Source: Candidatus Sphingomonas excrementigallinarum
Lineage (GTDB): Bacteria; Pseudomonadota; Alphaproteobacteria; Sphingomonadales; Sphingomonadaceae
Assembly (NCBI GenBank): GCA_019112965.1
Contig: DXIH01000188.1
Span: 1-42,594 of the forward strand
Direction of reading: 5' to 3'
DNA length: 42,594 nt
A program made the position numbers and the translations under genes. The notes under the pieces were generated by a model. It saw only the letters and a list, made by a program, of their open reading frames with translations. It was not told the DNA's origin and did not search any database. Below, piece after piece: positions 40,976 to 42,594 of this stretch; position 1 is the first letter of the stretch; the number at the start of each line of letters is the position of its first letter.

Positions 40976-41677
40976 TCAGGTGATCGACTGGTTGTCGACC
41001 TTGTAGCGCAACCAGAGCTCGCCGCCCGGCAATAGCTCATGATGGGTCAATGTCAGTCCGGTCAGCGGCGCAGGCGTATCCGCGTCCTCCTCGCCCGAAT
41101 GAAACAGGCTGGGCGCCCCCGCCGCGCCATCGATCGCGGGACAGAGCGCCATGCTGATCTCATCGATCAACCCGGCGCGCAGGAATTCGCCATTCGCCGT
41201 GCCGCCGCCCTCGACCAGCAACGTCTTCACCCCCAGCTCCCGGTTCAGGATTTCGGGAACAGCGTGCAGATCGATCGTCTCCGCCCCGGCGAAGATATAG
41301 GATACCCCGTCCCGACGCAGTCCGGCGAGATGCGCATCCGACACCGCCTCCGTCAGGACGACGACGATCGGATCGCCGCCGATATCGCCCCGCCCCCAGA
41401 CGATCTTGCCCTGTTCGTCCAGCACCACACCGAACGCCTCGGCCTCGCGGCGGGCGAACCAGTGCTCTCGCGGGAAGGTCTGGTCGGTATCGGGATAGCC
41501 GTCCCCTTTTGCGAACTCCTGTCCCGTCACGCGCCCGACGATCCACGCATCGCCGCCGATCCGGTCGTGCAGATCCTCGAACAGATCGCCGGGCTTGTAG
41601 CTATCCGGCCGCCACCGGCTTTGCAGGATGCGGCCGTCGAGGCTGCAGATCATGTGGCAGATCATATAGGGCTTCAT
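40976..41677 (-). CDS. RibD C-terminal-type NADPH-dependent reductase
   Basis: Protein of 233 residues with the dihydrofolate-reductase-like fold of the RibD C-terminal domain, as in stand-alone pyrimidine reductases. It opens MKPYMICHMICSLDGRI, the usual first strand and SLDG loop. It then has DAWIVGRVTGQEF (family 'GR-T' turn), PIVVVLTEAVSDAHLAGLR, VSYIFAGAETIDL and KTLLVEGGGTANGEFL, the nucleotide-binding EGG motif and following helix. No deaminase domain is attached. ATG 41677 follows AGGAG by nine bases; the earlier ATG 41686 leaves no spacing. The true substrate is unknown, and riboflavin genes are not adjacent, so a role in flavin synthesis is uncertain. Confidence 0.88.
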   Translation of the reverse strand: MKPYMICHMICSLDGRILQSRWRPDSYKPGDLFEDLHDRIGGDAWIVGRVTGQEFAKGDGYPDTDQTFPREHWFARREAEAFGVVLDEQGKIVWGRGDIGGDPIVVVLTEAVSDAHLAGLRRDGVSYIFAGAETIDLHAVPEILNRELGVKTLLVEGGGTANGEFLRAGLIDEISMALCPAIDGAAGAPSLFHSGEEDADTPAPLTGLTLTHHELLPGGELWLRYKVDNQSIT

Positions 41678-41740
41678 GGGCGGCATCTCCTGTTCGGAGC
41701 GGCAACGCGTGGCAAAGCAGAGGGGTTCTTGCCGCCATTT

Positions 41741-41861
41741 CATTCCTCCCCTGCAAGGGGAGGGGGCAGGGCGCAGCCCTGACGGAGGGGTGTCGCCCTC
41801 TCGATGGCGTGACACCCCTCCGACGCGCTACGCGCGCTACCTCCCCTGCAAGGGGAGGAAG
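41741..41861. repeat. Intergenic palindromic repeat, family A copy 5
   Basis: Bounds CATTCCTCCCCTGC and GCAAGGGGAGGAA; inner arms GGAGGGGTGTC and GACACCCCTCC. It is very close to copy 1 in outer and inner arms. It abuts the acetyltransferase stop codon on the right and sits upstream of the RibD-like gene, within a run of minus-strand genes. Confidence 0.87.
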
Positions 41862-41862
41862 T

Positions 41863-42465
41863 TCAACGCCCGCCAGCCGGCCGGATCATCGACCAGAAGC
41901 GCGGACCACCCTTGGGCACCGACCACTCCCCGGTCAGCGCGAACCCCAGCCTCGCATAAAGCCCGACATTGCTCTCGGTCGCCGTCTCCAGATAGGCGGG
42001 CACACCGTCCGCATCGCACCGGGCCAGCCCCGCCCGGATCGAGGCGCCGCCCAGCCCCTGCCCCTGTCGCGCCGGATCGACCCCGGCGATGTGAAGATAC
42101 CAGAAGGGCTCGGCGGGGAAATGCGCCTCGATCGCATGCGACAGGCGAAGCGCACGGGGCAGCGCGGTGCCCAGCGTCGCCAGCAGCGGGATCGCCTGGG
42201 CCAGCATCGCCGTCATGGGGACATGCGCCTGTCCCGGCGGCCGCCAGAACGTGCCCGCATCCGCGTCCTGGGCGACCAGCCGCATGCCCACCGCATCACT
42301 GTCGAAGAGCAGCGCGAACAGCCTGGGCAGGCGCTTCGCCCGCTGCGCCGCGTCGGGGAAGATATAGGACATGCCCGGATCATCGGCGAAGGCGCGGCCC
42401 AGCATCTTCGCCACCGCCGCCCGGTCACCGGCTCGCGCCTCACGGATCGTCACCATCACCCACAT
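41863..42465 (-). CDS. GNAT-family N-acetyltransferase
   Basis: Soluble acetyl-CoA-dependent acyltransferase of 200 residues. TIREARAGDRAAVAKMLGRAF is the first strand and helix. HIAGVDPARQGQGLGG contains the acetyl-CoA pyrophosphate loop (R-Q-G-Q-G-L-G), and YLETATESNVGLYARLGFAL the last motif with the catalytic-region Tyr. The substrate is unknown. ATG 42465 and ATG 42456 are three codons apart; GGG runs precede both and the choice is uncertain. It lies 6 bases after an intrinsic terminator of the preceding gene, so it must have its promoter within or past that terminator. Confidence 0.88.
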   Translation of the reverse strand: MWVMVTIREARAGDRAAVAKMLGRAFADDPGMSYIFPDAAQRAKRLPRLFALLFDSDAVGMRLVAQDADAGTFWRPPGQAHVPMTAMLAQAIPLLATLGTALPRALRLSHAIEAHFPAEPFWYLHIAGVDPARQGQGLGGASIRAGLARCDADGVPAYLETATESNVGLYARLGFALTGEWSVPKGGPRFWSMIRPAGGR

Positions 42466-42471
42466 CCCATG

Positions 42472-42503
42472 AAAAACGGGCGCCCCCCGAAGGAAGCGCC
42501 CGT
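42472..42503 (-). terminator. Rho-independent terminator
   Basis: On the minus strand ACGGGCGC, a 12-base loop, GCGCCCGT, then TTTTT. It is 28 bases after the stop codon of the gene at the right edge and immediately before the acetyltransferase start. Confidence 0.88.
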
Positions 42504-42531
42504 CATCAACTTCGAACCGTCAGCGCGCCGA

Positions 42532-42594
42532 TCAGGCCGCCGCGCCGTCCGTCTTCTTGGCCTTTTCGGCATAGACGCGGATCGGTTCCTTGCG
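42532..42594 (-). CDS. C-terminal end of an unidentified protein (partial)
   Basis: Twenty residues and a TGA are visible, reading RKEPIRVYAEKAKKTDGAAA. The Lys/Ala-rich charged end suits a small basic cytoplasmic or nucleic-acid-binding protein. I do not recognise it, and the rest lies beyond the window. A good intrinsic terminator 28 bases downstream supports that this is a real gene end. Confidence 0.6.
   Translation of the reverse strand, partial: RKEPIRVYAEKAKKTDGAAA

Overview
The window is GC-rich DNA and very probably a chromosomal segment of a sphingomonad (Alphaproteobacteria, Sphingomonadales). The clues are three large TonB-dependent receptors, an alphaproteobacterial mprF/virJ lipid pair, a caa3-type oxidase operon, and intergenic palindromes of the kind dispersed through sphingomonad genomes. 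No phage, transposase, plasmid or CRISPR genes were seen, so this reads as core and niche-adaptive chromosome. The taxon is inferred from gene content and style, because no rRNA is present.

Layout. 1-3055 (-): TonB-dependent receptor, open at the left edge. 3403-4446 (+): Tat-exported glycosylasparaginase. 4575-14291: an envelope block with mprF (lysyl-phosphatidylglycerol synthase/flippase, -), a PDZ-like membrane protein + response regulator + sensor kinase (+), a GH18-NodB-GT2 three-domain glycosyltransferase (-) and a VirJ/AcvB-type hydrolase (+). 14313-18591: phoD phosphatase (-) divergent from a TonB-dependent receptor (+), with a Pho-box-like site between them. 18780-23975: SleB-type cell wall hydrolase (+), then on the minus strand a PAS hybrid histidine kinase, an exported protein of unknown function and a HAD phosphatase. 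24130-34359 (+): nine co-oriented genes, namely a DUF2946-like His/Met-rich protein, a TonB-dependent receptor, a PepSY membrane protein with a Met/His-rich loop, TspO, ctaC (CuA plus haem c), a ctaD-ctaE fusion, a small membrane protein, ctaG and a tri-haem cytochrome c; the last five overlap by 4 nt. 34579-37637 (-): tRNA-Val(CAC), hupB and lon. 37774-39528 (+): M1 aminopeptidase. 39649-42594 (-): Ca2+/H+ antiporter, RibD-like reductase, GNAT acetyltransferase and the tail of one further gene.

Two groups look like working units. The 24-34 kb run could take copper (or another metal) through the outer membrane, move it across the periplasm, and load the CuA/CuB sites of a terminal oxidase fed by its own cytochrome c. 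The 4.5-14.3 kb block contains both synthesis and probable hydrolysis of lysyl-phosphatidylglycerol, a two-component system and a cell-surface polysaccharide enzyme. A paired ATGAC-N6-GTCAT element stands in the mprF/regulator intergenic region, and one copy recurs before the Ca2+/H+ antiporter.

Intergenic DNA is dominated by three families of imperfect palindromes (five copies of the main one), several abutting stop codons.
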